From: Bacillota bacterium
Lineage (GTDB): Bacteria; Bacillota; Bacilli; Alicyclobacillales; SLC66
Length of the DNA stretch: 64,000 bases
NCBI GenBank assembly: GCA_021846285.1
Contig: JAJZCB010000003.1
Coordinates: 26,634 to 90,633, forward strand
Direction of reading: 5' to 3'
Shown here: one piece after another, positions 30,993 to 41,220 of the stretch
Numbering within the stretch: the first letter of the stretch is position 1
How the letters are laid out: each line of letters begins with the position of its first letter
Notes under the pieces: generated by a model
The model's database searches: none
What the model was told of the DNA's origin: nothing
Seen by the model: only the letters and a program-made list of their open reading frames with translations
Translations under genes and position numbers: made by a program

Positions 30993-33905
30993 ATGATGAC
31001 TGGAATGATTATGGAAAGGGACACAGAATTGCGAGAGATTCGCGACGTGATCGTTCGGGCAACACACGGGAGCGGTTCAGCGATCTTCTTTCAGGGCGAT
31101 CCCGGGCTTGGCAAAACGGAATTGTTGGACGCGGCGATCGAAATCTGTGCTACCCCCGTGATCCCGATCAGGGCGAGCGGTCACGTCATGGAGACAGGGG
31201 TTCCCTTCTCCCTGGCGCAGCAGATGGTCGAGCAACTCGCCCGGCATTGCAGAGCGCATCCGGAACTAACGGAGGGCCTGACCGCGTTTCGCAAGCTGTT
31301 CCGAAGGCGGAGCCGCAGGCCGGCGCCAGATGACGGATCATGGTTGCGCGCGGAGTTGACCTATTCATTTTACTGGCTGTTTGCGTCGGCGGCGGAGCGT
31401 TTCCCCCTTCTGCTCTGTCTCGATGACTTGCACTGGGCGGATCGCGACTCCCTGTCGCTCCTGAGTTTCTTCCTGCGCCGCATGGCGGGGTTGGCCGTGG
31501 CCGTGGTCGGCGGTTTTCGGGGCTGGCCCCATGAGGCGGGAGCCGCGATCCGGGCGCTCGGACAGGAGGCCCCCGTTCAACTGCGGACGCTCGCGCCGCT
31601 CAGCGAGAACGCCAGTCGCAGCCTCGTTCGCCGCCAACTCGGAAGCGAACCGTCGCTCCCCCTTTTCGAGCGCATCCACTCGCTTGCGCGGGGCAATCCG
31701 CTGTTGCTCGTCCAAGCCCTGCTTCTGCTTGACAAAAAAAATGCCGACGGCGCAGTTCTGACGACGGTCGAAGGCTCCCATCGCGCCATCATCCTGGCGA
31801 GACTCGATGGTTTGCCAGAGCAGACGCGCCGACTTCTGTTTGTGGCCAGCGTGCTCGGAACGCGATTTGCCATCACAGTGGCGGCCGAACTTGCGGATCT
31901 GGCGGTGGATGCGGCGACAGCTCTGCTCGAACCGGCCGCCATTCTTGGAATTTTGAAACCTTGTGACGATGCGTCAGAGCCTCAGTTGCAGTTCGTCCAT
32001 CCTCTGATCTGGCGGACGCTCTATGATAGTCTTGCGGATGGCGACAGTCGATCGCTGCATCAACGGACCGCACAGTTGCTGAGGAAGCGGGGCGCAGACG
32101 ATTTCACCCTCGCGTACCACCTCACGCACGGAGCCGATGCGGGCGATCGAAACGCCGTCGCCACCTTGTTTGCCATGGCCGCCCAAGCCGAGGGGCAGGG
32201 CGCTTTCGACACCGCCAGTGAGTATTTGAGTCGGGCGGCAAAACTCTGCCGTCCGGGCGCCGACAGGGCGCAGGCCCGGTTTGCGCTGGGAAATTTGACC
32301 CAGAAGCTAGGCGACATGGAGACAGCCTCGCGCGCCTATGACGAAGCGTTTGCCAATACGCAGCGCGAGTCCGAAGCTGGCGCCGATCTTCCTTTGCGAA
32401 ACCGGATCCGGAGGGCGCAGGCGTTCGTTTCCCTCGCGACGGGGAACTCGGATCGGGCGAGACGCGGTTTGGCGGAGGCGCTCAGAGAGACCCGTTCCGT
32501 GGACACGCCAATGGCGGTTGCGACCGCCGTCGAAGGAGCCGTTCTCGAACTGACCAGCGGCACTCTGGAAGCGGCCGCAACCCTGAGCGACGAGGCGGTT
32601 GAACTCGCTCGCAAGGCGGGCGACAGGACCCTGATCGCGAGGGCGGATGCGGTTGCTTGCCACGTCGCGTTTACGCAAGGGTCTCCCGCCGCATACGAGG
32701 GCGCGGTGAACGCGTATGAAGCGGGTCGGCCATGGTCGGCTGACGACACGCAGTTTCTGTGGGGATGGTCGCCGGAGCAGAGTTTGGGCATTATCGCATC
32801 GCGTCTCGGACGATATGTTGAGGCCGAAGAGCGATTGACGGAGGTCCTGTCTGAGGATCTGGACCGCAGATCGTTGATGGGAGTGATCTGGCAGCACACG
32901 TTTCTCGCCGAACTGGACTGGCGGCGCGGACACTTACGCGACGCGTATGACCATATCAGTCAAGCGAAGTCCCGCACGATCTCCGTTCCCTGGGCAAAGG
33001 CCATGGTCCGGCATCTGGAGGCGCGCATCCTGATGGACATCGGTGATCTGGACGGCGCGCGGTCGGCGCTGCGCGAGGCGGAACAGGACGCGGAACAAGG
33101 CGTGTTCCAGACGGCCATCGTGTTTTGCCGATGGGCGAACGCAGTGCTGCTTGCCCGCGAATGCAACCACGCGGCGGCAGCCGAGCAATTCTTGCAAGGT
33201 ATGCCGAACCTCGACGTTTCGCACCCGCAGATCCCGTGCTGCTTTTTCAGTTGGTGGGAGACGGAGGCGGCGGACAGTTGCGTCCGCGCCGGGATGTTCG
33301 GGCATGCGCGCACGCTGATCTCGCGCATCGTCGCCGCGGGCGAAACGGTTCAACACCGGGGCCTTCTGACGGCGGGCCTGCGATGCCGCGCCCTGTTGGC
33401 CGACCGCATGGGCGACGAACAGGCGGCGCAGGCGGATTTTGAACAAGCGTACGCTCTGTGCGCCGCATTGGATGACTGGTTGGAGCGCGGGCGACTGTTG
33501 TTGGACCTCGGGGCTTGGCACAGGAGGCATCGGCGTTTGTCAGAGGCCCGTGCGACACTGCGTGAAGCGGCGACCACATTCAGCGGATGCGGAAGCGTTT
33601 TTTGGCGGGAGCAGGCGCTCGCCGAACTCCGGTCCGCGCACGGACGCCTTCGCGAACCGGATCCAACCGACCGGTTGCATGATCTGACATCGCAGGAATA
33701 CCGAATCGCGAAACTGGTGTCCGAGACGCGCACCAACCGCGAGATTGCCCTCGCCCTGTTCATCAGTCCTAAGACGCTTGGCATCCACCTGGGCAATATC
33801 TATCGGAAGCTCAATCTGAATTCGCGCGACGAGTTGCGGGCGTATGCAGCGTTGAATCTCAAGCCGCAAGGCTCAAAGAAGACGCCGGTGAACGACATTT
33901 TCTGA
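30993..33905 (+). CDS. LAL-family LuxR ATPase regulator
   Basis: 970 residues from an ATG after GGGGGA. N-terminal AAA/STAND ATPase with Walker A GDPGLGKT (35-42) and LLCLDDLHWADRDS as Walker B; a long middle of TPR-like helical repeats; C-terminal LuxR HTH (LTSQEYRIAKLVSETRTNRE, then FISPKTLGIHLGNIYRKLN). LAL/MalT-type proteins are large ligand-responsive activators. It diverges from the giant surface protein gene, which is the likeliest target. Effector unknown. Confidence 0.85.
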   Translation: MMTGMIMERDTELREIRDVIVRATHGSGSAIFFQGDPGLGKTELLDAAIEICATPVIPIRASGHVMETGVPFSLAQQMVEQLARHCRAHPELTEGLTAFRKLFRRRSRRPAPDDGSWLRAELTYSFYWLFASAAERFPLLLCLDDLHWADRDSLSLLSFFLRRMAGLAVAVVGGFRGWPHEAGAAIRALGQEAPVQLRTLAPLSENASRSLVRRQLGSEPSLPLFERIHSLARGNPLLLVQALLLLDKKNADGAVLTTVEGSHRAIILARLDGLPEQTRRLLFVASVLGTRFAITVAAELADLAVDAATALLEPAAILGILKPCDDASEPQLQFVHPLIWRTLYDSLADGDSRSLHQRTAQLLRKRGADDFTLAYHLTHGADAGDRNAVATLFAMAAQAEGQGAFDTASEYLSRAAKLCRPGADRAQARFALGNLTQKLGDMETASRAYDEAFANTQRESEAGADLPLRNRIRRAQAFVSLATGNSDRARRGLAEALRETRSVDTPMAVATAVEGAVLELTSGTLEAAATLSDEAVELARKAGDRTLIARADAVACHVAFTQGSPAAYEGAVNAYEAGRPWSADDTQFLWGWSPEQSLGIIASRLGRYVEAEERLTEVLSEDLDRRSLMGVIWQHTFLAELDWRRGHLRDAYDHISQAKSRTISVPWAKAMVRHLEARILMDIGDLDGARSALREAEQDAEQGVFQTAIVFCRWANAVLLARECNHAAAAEQFLQGMPNLDVSHPQIPCCFFSWWETEAADSCVRAGMFGHARTLISRIVAAGETVQHRGLLTAGLRCRALLADRMGDEQAAQADFEQAYALCAALDDWLERGRLLLDLGAWHRRHRRLSEARATLREAATTFSGCGSVFWREQALAELRSAHGRLREPDPTDRLHDLTSQEYRIAKLVSETRTNREIALALFISPKTLGIHLGNIYRKLNLNSRDELRAYAALNLKPQGSKKTPVNDIF

Positions 33906-34060
33906 CAGAGTCTGGTTTTATTGGTTTACGTGTAGCTCAACAGAGAATAAGCGTACATTTATGCCTGTCGGCTCCGTAATCTCGCTGATGGCATGAAATC
34001 ACTGCCTCCCGCAACAATACAGCACCAAGACACCACAGGAACCGTCCCCGAGACAAAGCT

Positions 34061-34090
34061 AAAGGCTTCCCGATACTCCAAGAAGCCTTT
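34061..34090 (-). terminator. Putative terminator after tRNA-Ser
   Basis: 9-bp inverted repeat (AAAGGCTTC and complement) with a 12-base loop, 15 bases past the tRNA 3' end. The downstream U-run is weak on the minus strand and better on the plus strand, so direction is uncertain. Confidence 0.45.
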
Positions 34091-34104
34091 TCATCATAGA
34101 TTTT

Positions 34105-34194
<90 letters not shown>

Positions 34195-34461
34195 GCGGCG
34201 AATGAACCACATTATTATAGCACAAGACGAGTCTGTTGCGCAGCCCGTTCCGCGGTCAATGGTACAGCCTGTCGTGGCCTGTCGCAGACCGTACCACAGC
34301 GCATGGTCACTCGTCCTTGCCTGTTTCATCTCTCCAACTTTCACCAGCATCATGAATGAGGTCACTGCACACCATAGAATTAACGCATTCGCACAAATTG
34401 TTCGCAGGAGTTGTTGCAGGCGCGGAAATTCGGGATTCGCAGGAAGTTGAGGGATCCATAT

Positions 34462-35979
34462 ATGGGTACATTTCGCACCCTCACTGTCAGCGGCTTCTTA
34501 ACGGTCGTGCTCGCCGCAGTCGATCTGCCCATGGCCTTCACGACACACCTGAGCAGTTGGATGACAGGTCGTACCGACCATGCCCTTACCTCCTTCGTTC
34601 GTGAACCTGCGACCAACAGACTGTTGACACCTGTGCAACCTGGTTCAGTGACCCTGAGAAAGTTTCCGTATCCGTATCGCGCCATGTTGGCGATCGCCTC
34701 CGACGCGGACGGTCTGACGTTCCGCAAATTTATACTCATTCACCGATACCTCAATACGTTTGAGAGAACGCCCATGGGCAAGGGACTCGGCCTCGACGTC
34801 GCGGACTCGTTTTTTTTCTTTGTAGGAACGGATCGACCGGGCGCCATCGATACACATAACACGCCCTGGCAGGATCAAATGAGTTACTTTTACCGTCTGT
34901 CCACGAATGATCTTCGTGACGCTCGGGCGATTGTTCGTTTTAGCAGAATCGGCTGGATCGATTCTTTACACGGTCTGGGCGACTTCTCGATGATCGATCA
35001 GAACAATACCCTGTTTGAGCGCCGATACGCGGAGACTGCGTTACAGGCATTGCGTGAAAACAGGCTTCGGTACACGGTCTGGATCAATCACGGTAACCGC
35101 AGCAATGTAGGCAATTTCGGAAATCCAGAGTCGACCTACCAACAGGGCGACCAGAAACAGTCGCCCTATTATATCGCGGATCTGATTGTTCGGAGTGGTG
35201 TACAGTATATTTGGACGCGCCGTGACAGCGAGTTTGGTCTCAAGAGCATGCTGTATCCAATCACTTTGCGAGACGGGGTGAAACGCTGGGGATTTTACCG
35301 TTACACTGACGATGGATACGATCCGTGGGGCGATCTCCTGTGGAACTGGAATCCAATGAAGCTGGCCAAGCAGTTAAGCCCCGAGCATTTGCGAATGATT
35401 GAAACCGGGCATCTGTATTCGATCATCGCGCAGCATCTGGGCGGCAATGATATGGAAATTCCCATCTACGGCGCCAATCTGCTTGCTCTGATAAACCTGG
35501 CGCACGCCTATCGCGAAGGACGGATACTGGTCGCACGCACGAGTCGACTTCTGCAATACAATGAAGTCCAGCAGTGGCTCCACTATACAGTCCGCTATAC
35601 ACGTGTTCACGCTGACATCGACATTGATCAGATCCGGGATCCAGTCCTGGGGTGGCGTCATCCAACGTTTGATGATTTGCGAGGCGTCACGTTCTATTCG
35701 TCCAGTCCGCGTCAGACGCGTTTCTTCCTGAATGGTCACTCTGTTCCACGCTCGCGATTGCAGTACAACCACGCGGACTATACCGGAAGACCCAGCGTGA
35801 GCATTCCCTGGTGGCCGGAAAGCACTCTCGACGGCAGCCTGCAGCCTGGTTTCGCGAGCCACGCAACAGACACTTCGCAAATAGAGCCAGGCAATGTGAA
35901 ACCGCCCCGGCGGGTTCCCAATCGGCGCGGGATACTGAGCAAAACACCAATCTGGACTTGGCGTGAGGATCAGCTGTAA
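34462..35979 (+). CDS. Secreted NodB-fold-like (polysaccharide deacetylase-like) protein
   Basis: 505 residues, ATG after TTGAGGGATC. Signal-peptide-like N-terminus (TLTVSGFLTVVLAAV). The first domain starts at FPYPYRAMLAIASDADGLTF, where the SDAD resembles the Asp pair of NodB-fold deacetylases, and WIDSLHGLGDFS and YTVWINHGNRSN supply His residues of the kind that bind metal there. The C-terminal half is unknown, ending in a basic tail. Deacetylation of cell-wall or exopolysaccharide is an inference; WbmS-like or other divergent members are possible. Confidence 0.5.
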   Translation: MGTFRTLTVSGFLTVVLAAVDLPMAFTTHLSSWMTGRTDHALTSFVREPATNRLLTPVQPGSVTLRKFPYPYRAMLAIASDADGLTFRKFILIHRYLNTFERTPMGKGLGLDVADSFFFFVGTDRPGAIDTHNTPWQDQMSYFYRLSTNDLRDARAIVRFSRIGWIDSLHGLGDFSMIDQNNTLFERRYAETALQALRENRLRYTVWINHGNRSNVGNFGNPESTYQQGDQKQSPYYIADLIVRSGVQYIWTRRDSEFGLKSMLYPITLRDGVKRWGFYRYTDDGYDPWGDLLWNWNPMKLAKQLSPEHLRMIETGHLYSIIAQHLGGNDMEIPIYGANLLALINLAHAYREGRILVARTSRLLQYNEVQQWLHYTVRYTRVHADIDIDQIRDPVLGWRHPTFDDLRGVTFYSSSPRQTRFFLNGHSVPRSRLQYNHADYTGRPSVSIPWWPESTLDGSLQPGFASHATDTSQIEPGNVKPPRRVPNRRGILSKTPIWTWREDQL

Positions 35980-36136
35980 GAGACCGTTCGATAGGCGGTT
36001 GCCGCGACACGCACCCTGCCATGTTTTGACCGCATGCGGTTCAACATCTATACTGACGGGAGCAGTCATCAACATCAGGTCTGCATCGCGCAACGAATAG
36101 CCAGGTCTTTGCGAAGGGGGCCCATTCACCCTCCAA

Positions 36137-37456
36137 ATGCTATATTCTGCCATTTCACTCGCTATCATAGCCGTCCTGACCGCTGGTACGTTTGGGCTCG
36201 TCCGTCTCCCCTTGATCCGCCGCTTGAACATTCCCGATGTGGCGTTTTTCCTGACTGTCGGCGTCGGTGCGGATTTCGTCGCCCATGCACTCGGCTTTCA
36301 TCCCGCGCGCATTCTTGCCCCTATTGCGCAGCCGAATCTGCTGTCAGGGGCGGCGGCATTGATCATTCTCTATGGCGGCGCTGAACTCACCCATGAAGTC
36401 ATGCGAATCATCTGGAGACCAGTGCTCTCTCTGGCCACAGCGGGGGTCATGCTGAGCGCGGGAATCCTTGGCCTGCTGACTTGGATTCTCGGGATCGCCC
36501 ACATGAGCCTCTTTGTGGCTCTCTTGCTGGGAGCCGTGCTGGCAGGAACCGATCCCGCGGTTCTCGTGTCCCTGCTGGACCAGGTGCCTCTGAATGAACG
36601 TGTGCGTGAAATGCTGATCGCCGAATCGGCGCTCAACGACCCGATGTCCGCCATGATCGCCACGACCATGATCGCTTTTATGGTCGCACAGACTCACCAC
36701 CACGGATCTGTCGCCACGAGCGTACTGGATACCGGGATACAGATTGTGGCCGCGCTTGTCGTCGGCGTGATCGCGGGCTGGTTTGCGCGGCGCATGCGGG
36801 CGCAGATCGCGAGTGTAACCGTCCGTACCATAGGTCTCTTTGCACTGATATCCGCTGTCTCATGGGGGCTTCATGCGAGCCCATTCCTGTCCGCGTTTGT
36901 CGCTGGACTAATCGCGCAACCTCTTGACCAGCATGTACATCCCCGCCATCAGCCAGACAGTGCCAACGCGTCGCTGGTCCGACCGCGCAACCCACGCTTC
37001 GCGCGATGGAACGCTTTCCGAATGCAGAGGCCGGAGTCGCTGCAGCGCGTAGATCTGCGTATCTTGCATGGACTGCTGTTTGTGGACAGGAGCTATATAT
37101 TTCTGTTACTCGGATTGTCGTTTCCCACTCACGAAAGCCTTCAGGCCGTTTTGTTGGCGGTCGCCGTCGCCGCGCTTCTCGTCGTGGTTGCCAGACCTCT
37201 TTCAGTCGCCGGGGCCAAACTTGTTGCAGGACGCACGGTCAGTCGGCACGAAGCCGCATTTATGGCCTGCAATCGACAGACAGGCGTCATTCCAGCGCTG
37301 TTTGCGGCCGATCTCACGGAACTCCATGTTCCCCACGCCGCCTTTATCAGCCTCAGCGTCACAATCACTGTCATCATGACTTCCGTCCTGCTGTTACCGT
37401 TATTTCGGCCGCTTGCGCGAGCTTTTAAGCTGCTCCTGGAGGGTCCTCCCGCCTGA
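36137..37456 (+). CDS. CPA1-family Na+/H+ antiporter
   Basis: 439 residues, about 12 membrane helices. Characteristic elements: GAVLAGTDPAVLVSLLDQVP and RVREMLIAESALNDPMSAMI (the paired Asp/Asn-Asp region of NhaP-type exchangers), and FMACNRQTGVIPALFAADL near the end. No C-terminal regulatory domain. The ATG at 36137 has only a distant GAAGGGGG, so the start is uncertain. Its end overlaps the convergent GtrA-like gene by 32 nt. Exchanges cytosolic Na+ or K+ for H+. Confidence 0.85.
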   Translation: MLYSAISLAIIAVLTAGTFGLVRLPLIRRLNIPDVAFFLTVGVGADFVAHALGFHPARILAPIAQPNLLSGAAALIILYGGAELTHEVMRIIWRPVLSLATAGVMLSAGILGLLTWILGIAHMSLFVALLLGAVLAGTDPAVLVSLLDQVPLNERVREMLIAESALNDPMSAMIATTMIAFMVAQTHHHGSVATSVLDTGIQIVAALVVGVIAGWFARRMRAQIASVTVRTIGLFALISAVSWGLHASPFLSAFVAGLIAQPLDQHVHPRHQPDSANASLVRPRNPRFARWNAFRMQRPESLQRVDLRILHGLLFVDRSYIFLLLGLSFPTHESLQAVLLAVAVAALLVVVARPLSVAGAKLVAGRTVSRHEAAFMACNRQTGVIPALFAADLTELHVPHAAFISLSVTITVIMTSVLLLPLFRPLARAFKLLLEGPPA

Positions 37457-37850
37457 CCCTACGGCTTACATCCTGCGCCCAAGTCCAGTGGCGGTTCATC
37501 GGCGCAGTCCAGAGCAGGCTCAGGCCAACGCCGATCGCATTAGCCACATGGCCGTTAATCAGGATCTCATGACCCAATACATGCACTGTCAACACTTCGA
37601 TCAACAATCCGACACTGTAGACCACATAATATCTGGCGGCTCGAACCCCTCTGGATGACACGCAGACGCCCCATGTGAGTTGTTCTCCAACGAGCCAGCT
37701 GACAGGCATGGCAAACAGCGCCGCCATGATCGTTGCGTCTTCATACGACATGGGCCAGGCCAGAAGCAGACGAAACACTGTGAGCGTCAGGGCGACACTG
37801 GTGATACTGGCGGCAAAGTACAGGGGCCAAAAACGGGTAGCTGGAACCAT
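37425..37850 (-). CDS. GtrA-like membrane protein
   Basis: 141 residues, ATG 8 nt after AGGAG. Four membrane helices and a terminal motif AIGVGLSLLWTAPMNRHWTW matching the closing pattern of the GtrA family, which moves undecaprenyl-linked sugars or supports glycosylation. No glycosyltransferase partner is adjacent. Family assignment is tentative. Confidence 0.6.
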   Translation of the reverse strand: MVPATRFWPLYFAASITSVALTLTVFRLLLAWPMSYEDATIMAALFAMPVSWLVGEQLTWGVCVSSRGVRAARYYVVYSVGLLIEVLTVHVLGHEILINGHVANAIGVGLSLLWTAPMNRHWTWAQDVSRRVRREDPPGAA

Positions 37851-37947
37851 CAGATGCTCTCCTAGGTGTGATTGTTGAAATGTCGGCCCAGTGACTGCCT
37901 CATCTTCATTGTGGCCAATCAGCATCTCAGGACATACCTGTCTAAGC

Positions 37948-39177
37948 CTATGTAATGATTACTTTCACCAAAGCTCCGTCGACCAACGCCTCCCCCGGTT
38001 CGATGCGGGCCAACCCCGTCTTTCCAGCCAGACTCTGCACAGAACCAGCCGACTGTTTACCTGCTACGTCTATCCAAAGTTGTCCTTCCTCAGCCAACAG
38101 TCGCCCGTGTAAAAACCGCGTGTGCTTCACCGCAGTTTTTACAGGAGCATGGCGCAGACGGGCCTGCATTCCATCCCATGGTTGTGGAGTACTGAGTCCG
38201 GCCATGGCCTTGAGCGTGGGACTCAACAAAACATGCGCATTCACGAATGCGGCTGTTGGATTCCCGGACAGAGCCAGAACCAGGCGGTCCTCGTAGACAC
38301 CAGCGTATACAGGAGTTCCAGGACGCATCCACACCCCCCAGAATAACCGTTTGACTCCCAAACGTTCGAGGGCACGGGGCGTCAGGTCATAATCGCCGAC
38401 AGACACCCCACCTGTGGTTACCAGTACATCACAAGTACGCAAAGCTGCGGCAAACTGCTCACAGAGCGCATCCTCGCGATCAGGCGCTGACGGCAAGACG
38501 ATCGGAGCAGCTCCTGCTTCAGCAGCAATGGCGCACAACATGGGAGTATTGCTGTTATACAAATGACCCGCCAACAGAGGCTGTCCTACCTCAGTCACCT
38601 CACTGCCCGTGGCCATGACGCCAACCGTAATCTTGGCACGCACGGATACGCTGGCATACCCATGCGCCGCGGCCAAAGCCAGTTCGGCTGGGCCGAGCCG
38701 GGTTCCGGCGGAGAGCAGACGCATTCCCAGCCTGGCATCGTAACCCCGCTCCTGAATCGCTTCGAGATATCCGACTGCCCGCATGATCTTTACCTGACGA
38801 ACACCCTGTTCCATAAAGTCTTCGGTGTACTCCTGCCGAACGATGGCATCCGCTCCAGGTGACAGGGCGGCGCCTGTCATGGTCCGGACGGCTGTTCCGG
38901 CTGCTACGCCAACCTGTGGCACACTTCCCGCAGGAACTGAGCCTGTCACTGTCAAAACAACGGGACGTTCCCGAGTGGCGCTGCGAATATCTTCCACCCG
39001 GACTGCATACCCGTCCAGCATGGCACGGTCAAAGGCAGGCGAATCAAACGCGGCGTCAATGTCCTGCGCGAGTACGCGACCATGCGACGCGTGCAGGGAT
39101 ATGCGTTCTGTTTCCGACCCGCGAAGTTGCGCTGAAAGTCGCGATAACGCCTCTGGGATTGAAATGAGCGGATCCAA
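37948..39177 (-). CDS. moeA: Molybdopterin molybdenumtransferase MoeA
   Basis: 409 residues, TTG start with AGGAGG upstream. MoeA signatures: FDRAMLDGYAVR-like AFDRAMLDGYAVR near residue 48, TVRTMTGAALSPGADAIV, VGVMATGSEV and LVTTGGVSVGDYD, and SGNPTAAFVNAHVLLSP. It inserts molybdate into adenylylated molybdopterin. moaA (45163) and modB (51496) are in the same window but not clustered with it. Confidence 0.9.
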   Translation of the reverse strand: MDPLISIPEALSRLSAQLRGSETERISLHASHGRVLAQDIDAAFDSPAFDRAMLDGYAVRVEDIRSATRERPVVLTVTGSVPAGSVPQVGVAAGTAVRTMTGAALSPGADAIVRQEYTEDFMEQGVRQVKIMRAVGYLEAIQERGYDARLGMRLLSAGTRLGPAELALAAAHGYASVSVRAKITVGVMATGSEVTEVGQPLLAGHLYNSNTPMLCAIAAEAGAAPIVLPSAPDREDALCEQFAAALRTCDVLVTTGGVSVGDYDLTPRALERLGVKRLFWGVWMRPGTPVYAGVYEDRLVLALSGNPTAAFVNAHVLLSPTLKAMAGLSTPQPWDGMQARLRHAPVKTAVKHTRFLHGRLLAEEGQLWIDVAGKQSAGSVQSLAGKTGLARIEPGEALVDGALVKVIIT

Positions 39178-39219
39178 GTCGGATAAAGCCTCCTGTCCGA
39201 ATCGTCAGTATACTCCTGC

Positions 39220-39423
39220 TCATCCCACCCGCTTTACTCGAACTTCGCGAACAATACTGATCAACACAGCGGCAAATAGCAACACCATGAACAGAACGCC
39301 CGCCACTGCGCCCGATACCCCCATCACAGTCAACAATTTGGCGATGATGATCGCCGCTGCAATTCCACCAACCAGCCACTTGTCATCATAAATGAGGCCA
39401 ATGATCACTTTTAGCGCCCGCAT
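39220..39423 (-). CDS. Small two-helix membrane protein
   Basis: 67 residues from the ATG at 39423 (a GTG at 39453 would add 10). Two membrane helices (LVGGIAAAIIIAKLLTVMG and VAGVLFMVLLFAAVLISIV) and a basic C-terminus. Lies between moeA and a polytopic membrane protein gene, same strand. Unknown function. Confidence 0.55.
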   Translation of the reverse strand: MRALKVIIGLIYDDKWLVGGIAAAIIIAKLLTVMGVSGAVAGVLFMVLLFAAVLISIVREVRVKRVG

Positions 39424-39468
39424 TCGCCGACTACCCCCAGTTCCTTTGCTCACGTCTTGCGCTCAGTC

Positions 39469-40221
39469 CTATGCGCTGTGGATCTTCTCTGCAACAGCCG
39501 TACGCCGAGTCGCCCGCAGATAGGATACGAACAAGAGGGAAGCCGCCAGATAAAACGCCATGACAATCACGATTGAAACATCTCGATTCCACCATGCGAT
39601 ACCCAAGCCCTCGCCCGCCCAGAACGTGCCAAAGGCCGAGAGCATAACCCCCACCACAAACTTGAGCGTATTCTCGGGAACGGTCTGCAACGGCCGCTTG
39701 AACGCGAAGCCTGCCAGAATCACGAGAACGAACGCCGCCAGACTGCCCGCAACAGCGGACGGCAACGCCCCCGCCGACAACCCTACTGTGATTACGATAA
39801 AAACGGATTCAAGGCCTTCGAGAAACACCCCGTTAAAGGTAGTCAGTGCTCCAAAACCATCAATGCCGGCGCCGTTCCCACCGCTCTTGCGCTGACGTTC
39901 CAGTTCCTGCGCAAACGCCTTTGCTTCGTCGTGAACAGCCTTATACCCCGTATAGCGTAAAATCGCTTTACGAAGCCACCGCATGCCAAAAAGCAGCATG
40001 AGCAATCCAACGGCAAACTGTACGATGCCAAGCTGTACGATGTGCACTAACGGATACCCAAGAATCAGGACCAGCGCAGCCAGAACAACAACGGCAAGAG
40101 ACGCGCCAATCAATGCGGTGCGCCACCCCTTTGTGAGGAGTACGGCCAACACGATCGTCAGCGCTTCCACAAACTCAACAGCCGTGCCAAGAAAACTCGC
40201 GCCTGCCACATACCAGTTCAT
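39469..40221 (-). CDS. COG4280-like predicted transporter membrane protein
   Basis: 250 residues with about seven helices. It contains two similar motifs, VEFVEALTIVLAVLL near the N-terminus and VFLEGLESVFIVITVGL in the middle, reminiscent of the paired glutamate motifs of FTR1-type permeases. The segment between helices is charged (DEAKAFAQELERQRKSGG). Resembles the uncharacterised COG4280 group. Metal-ion transport is an inference. Confidence 0.6.
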   Translation of the reverse strand: MNWYVAGASFLGTAVEFVEALTIVLAVLLTKGWRTALIGASLAVVVLAALVLILGYPLVHIVQLGIVQFAVGLLMLLFGMRWLRKAILRYTGYKAVHDEAKAFAQELERQRKSGGNGAGIDGFGALTTFNGVFLEGLESVFIVITVGLSAGALPSAVAGSLAAFVLVILAGFAFKRPLQTVPENTLKFVVGVMLSAFGTFWAGEGLGIAWWNRDVSIVIVMAFYLAASLLFVSYLRATRRTAVAEKIHSA

Positions 40222-40340
40222 TTCGCCAAGACACTCCTCGTATGCTCACCATATAGTCGAACTCCTCCTCAATTTACCCCACGCTCTGTGCTCCGTCAAC
40301 GCGTGCATCCGTATAGCTATTGTATCGTTTTGTCGTCTCT

Positions 40341-40568
40341 TCATCGCCATTCACGACTCGACGTGCCTATCGCACCTGGAAGTAGCCCGAATCCACGTAC
40401 TTTTGATAAGGAGCGTTTCTGTGGGTCAACACCGACATTACATACGTCCACCAGCACAAACAACGCGTCCCCGCTCACCATTAGAACCCGCACATCAAAG
40501 CCCTTGAAGTTGAAAATCTGCGGTGTGTTGGCTTCCTTCGTCATTGTCATCGTTGCCACTGTCATCAT
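40341..40568 (-). pseudogene. BRO-N antirepressor fragment
   Basis: 75 residues with a GAGGAGAGGG ribosome site. Residues 14-50 (TPQIFNFKGFDVRVLMVSGD then ALFVLVDVCNVGV) match the start of the BRO-N domain of phage antirepressors. After that the frame loses similarity and stops; the normal protein is 200 residues or more. Part of a decayed mobile island. Confidence 0.65.
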
Positions 40569-40754
40569 TACCCTCTCCTCTGTGTGTTGTGTGTTTGGCC
40601 TTGCTGATTGGTACAGTAGGACTGCACGAAATGGTGCCCACCAAACTCGCTAAGACAGCCCTCCTCAAACAATGCGACGGACTAACCCTCCTTTCTCCCC
40701 TATGTCTGTAGCGTCAGACACCATACTCCGTTTGTAACGGCTCCACGAAAAAAG

Positions 40755-40940
40755 TCACCCAATAATTTTGAGCGAGAGATTTTCCGCTCGGCTAACGACC
40801 TTACCGCCCTGGCGAAACTCGATCGTTCCCATGTATTTTCTGTTCCCGAGGATCGCCTTGATGGTGGACGCATAGAACTGGGTTGGCTTGGCTTCCGTCC
40901 ACTTCTTCGGTCTGACGCCCATCTCATTTAGACGGTTGGC
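40755..40940 (-). pseudogene. Serine recombinase C-terminal fragment
   Basis: Reads ANRLNEMGVRPKKWTEAKP, FYASTIKAILGNRKYMGTIE and FRQGG before a stop, the end of the recombinase domain of large serine recombinases (compare HNPIYAG in the intact integrase at 13762). The catalytic domain is absent. No usable start. Confidence 0.7.
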
Positions 40941-41038
40941 TCATCGAACACAAAGAGAGCGCCATTCCTTCTGGCGCTCCATCTTCATCTTTATCACGAT
41001 GTGGATTCTGAGTATCGGCTAAAGCCGGAGTGAGTTGA

Positions 41039-41184
41039 TTATGAAGTGCCCAGCCCCTCGTGGAGCGCATTGATAGATAGCCCAGACTGTCGTAGAATCG
41101 AGTGTAGTGTGCCGGGTGCAAGCTCACGGTGCATAGGGATGATGCCATACCTGTCATCCGCTTATGCTGACTGACTCTAACCAC
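41039..41184 (-). pseudogene. Frameshifted hicA toxin fragment
   Basis: One frame gives VVRVSQHKRMT; another, offset by a base, continues DDRYGIIPMHRELAPGTLHS and ILRQSGLS. Joined, this is the second half of a HicA mRNA interferase. No N-terminus and no hicB were found. Confidence 0.6.
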
Positions 41185-41220
41185 ATTGTACTACGCCTCG
41201 GGAGACGCGGCCATGACTGG

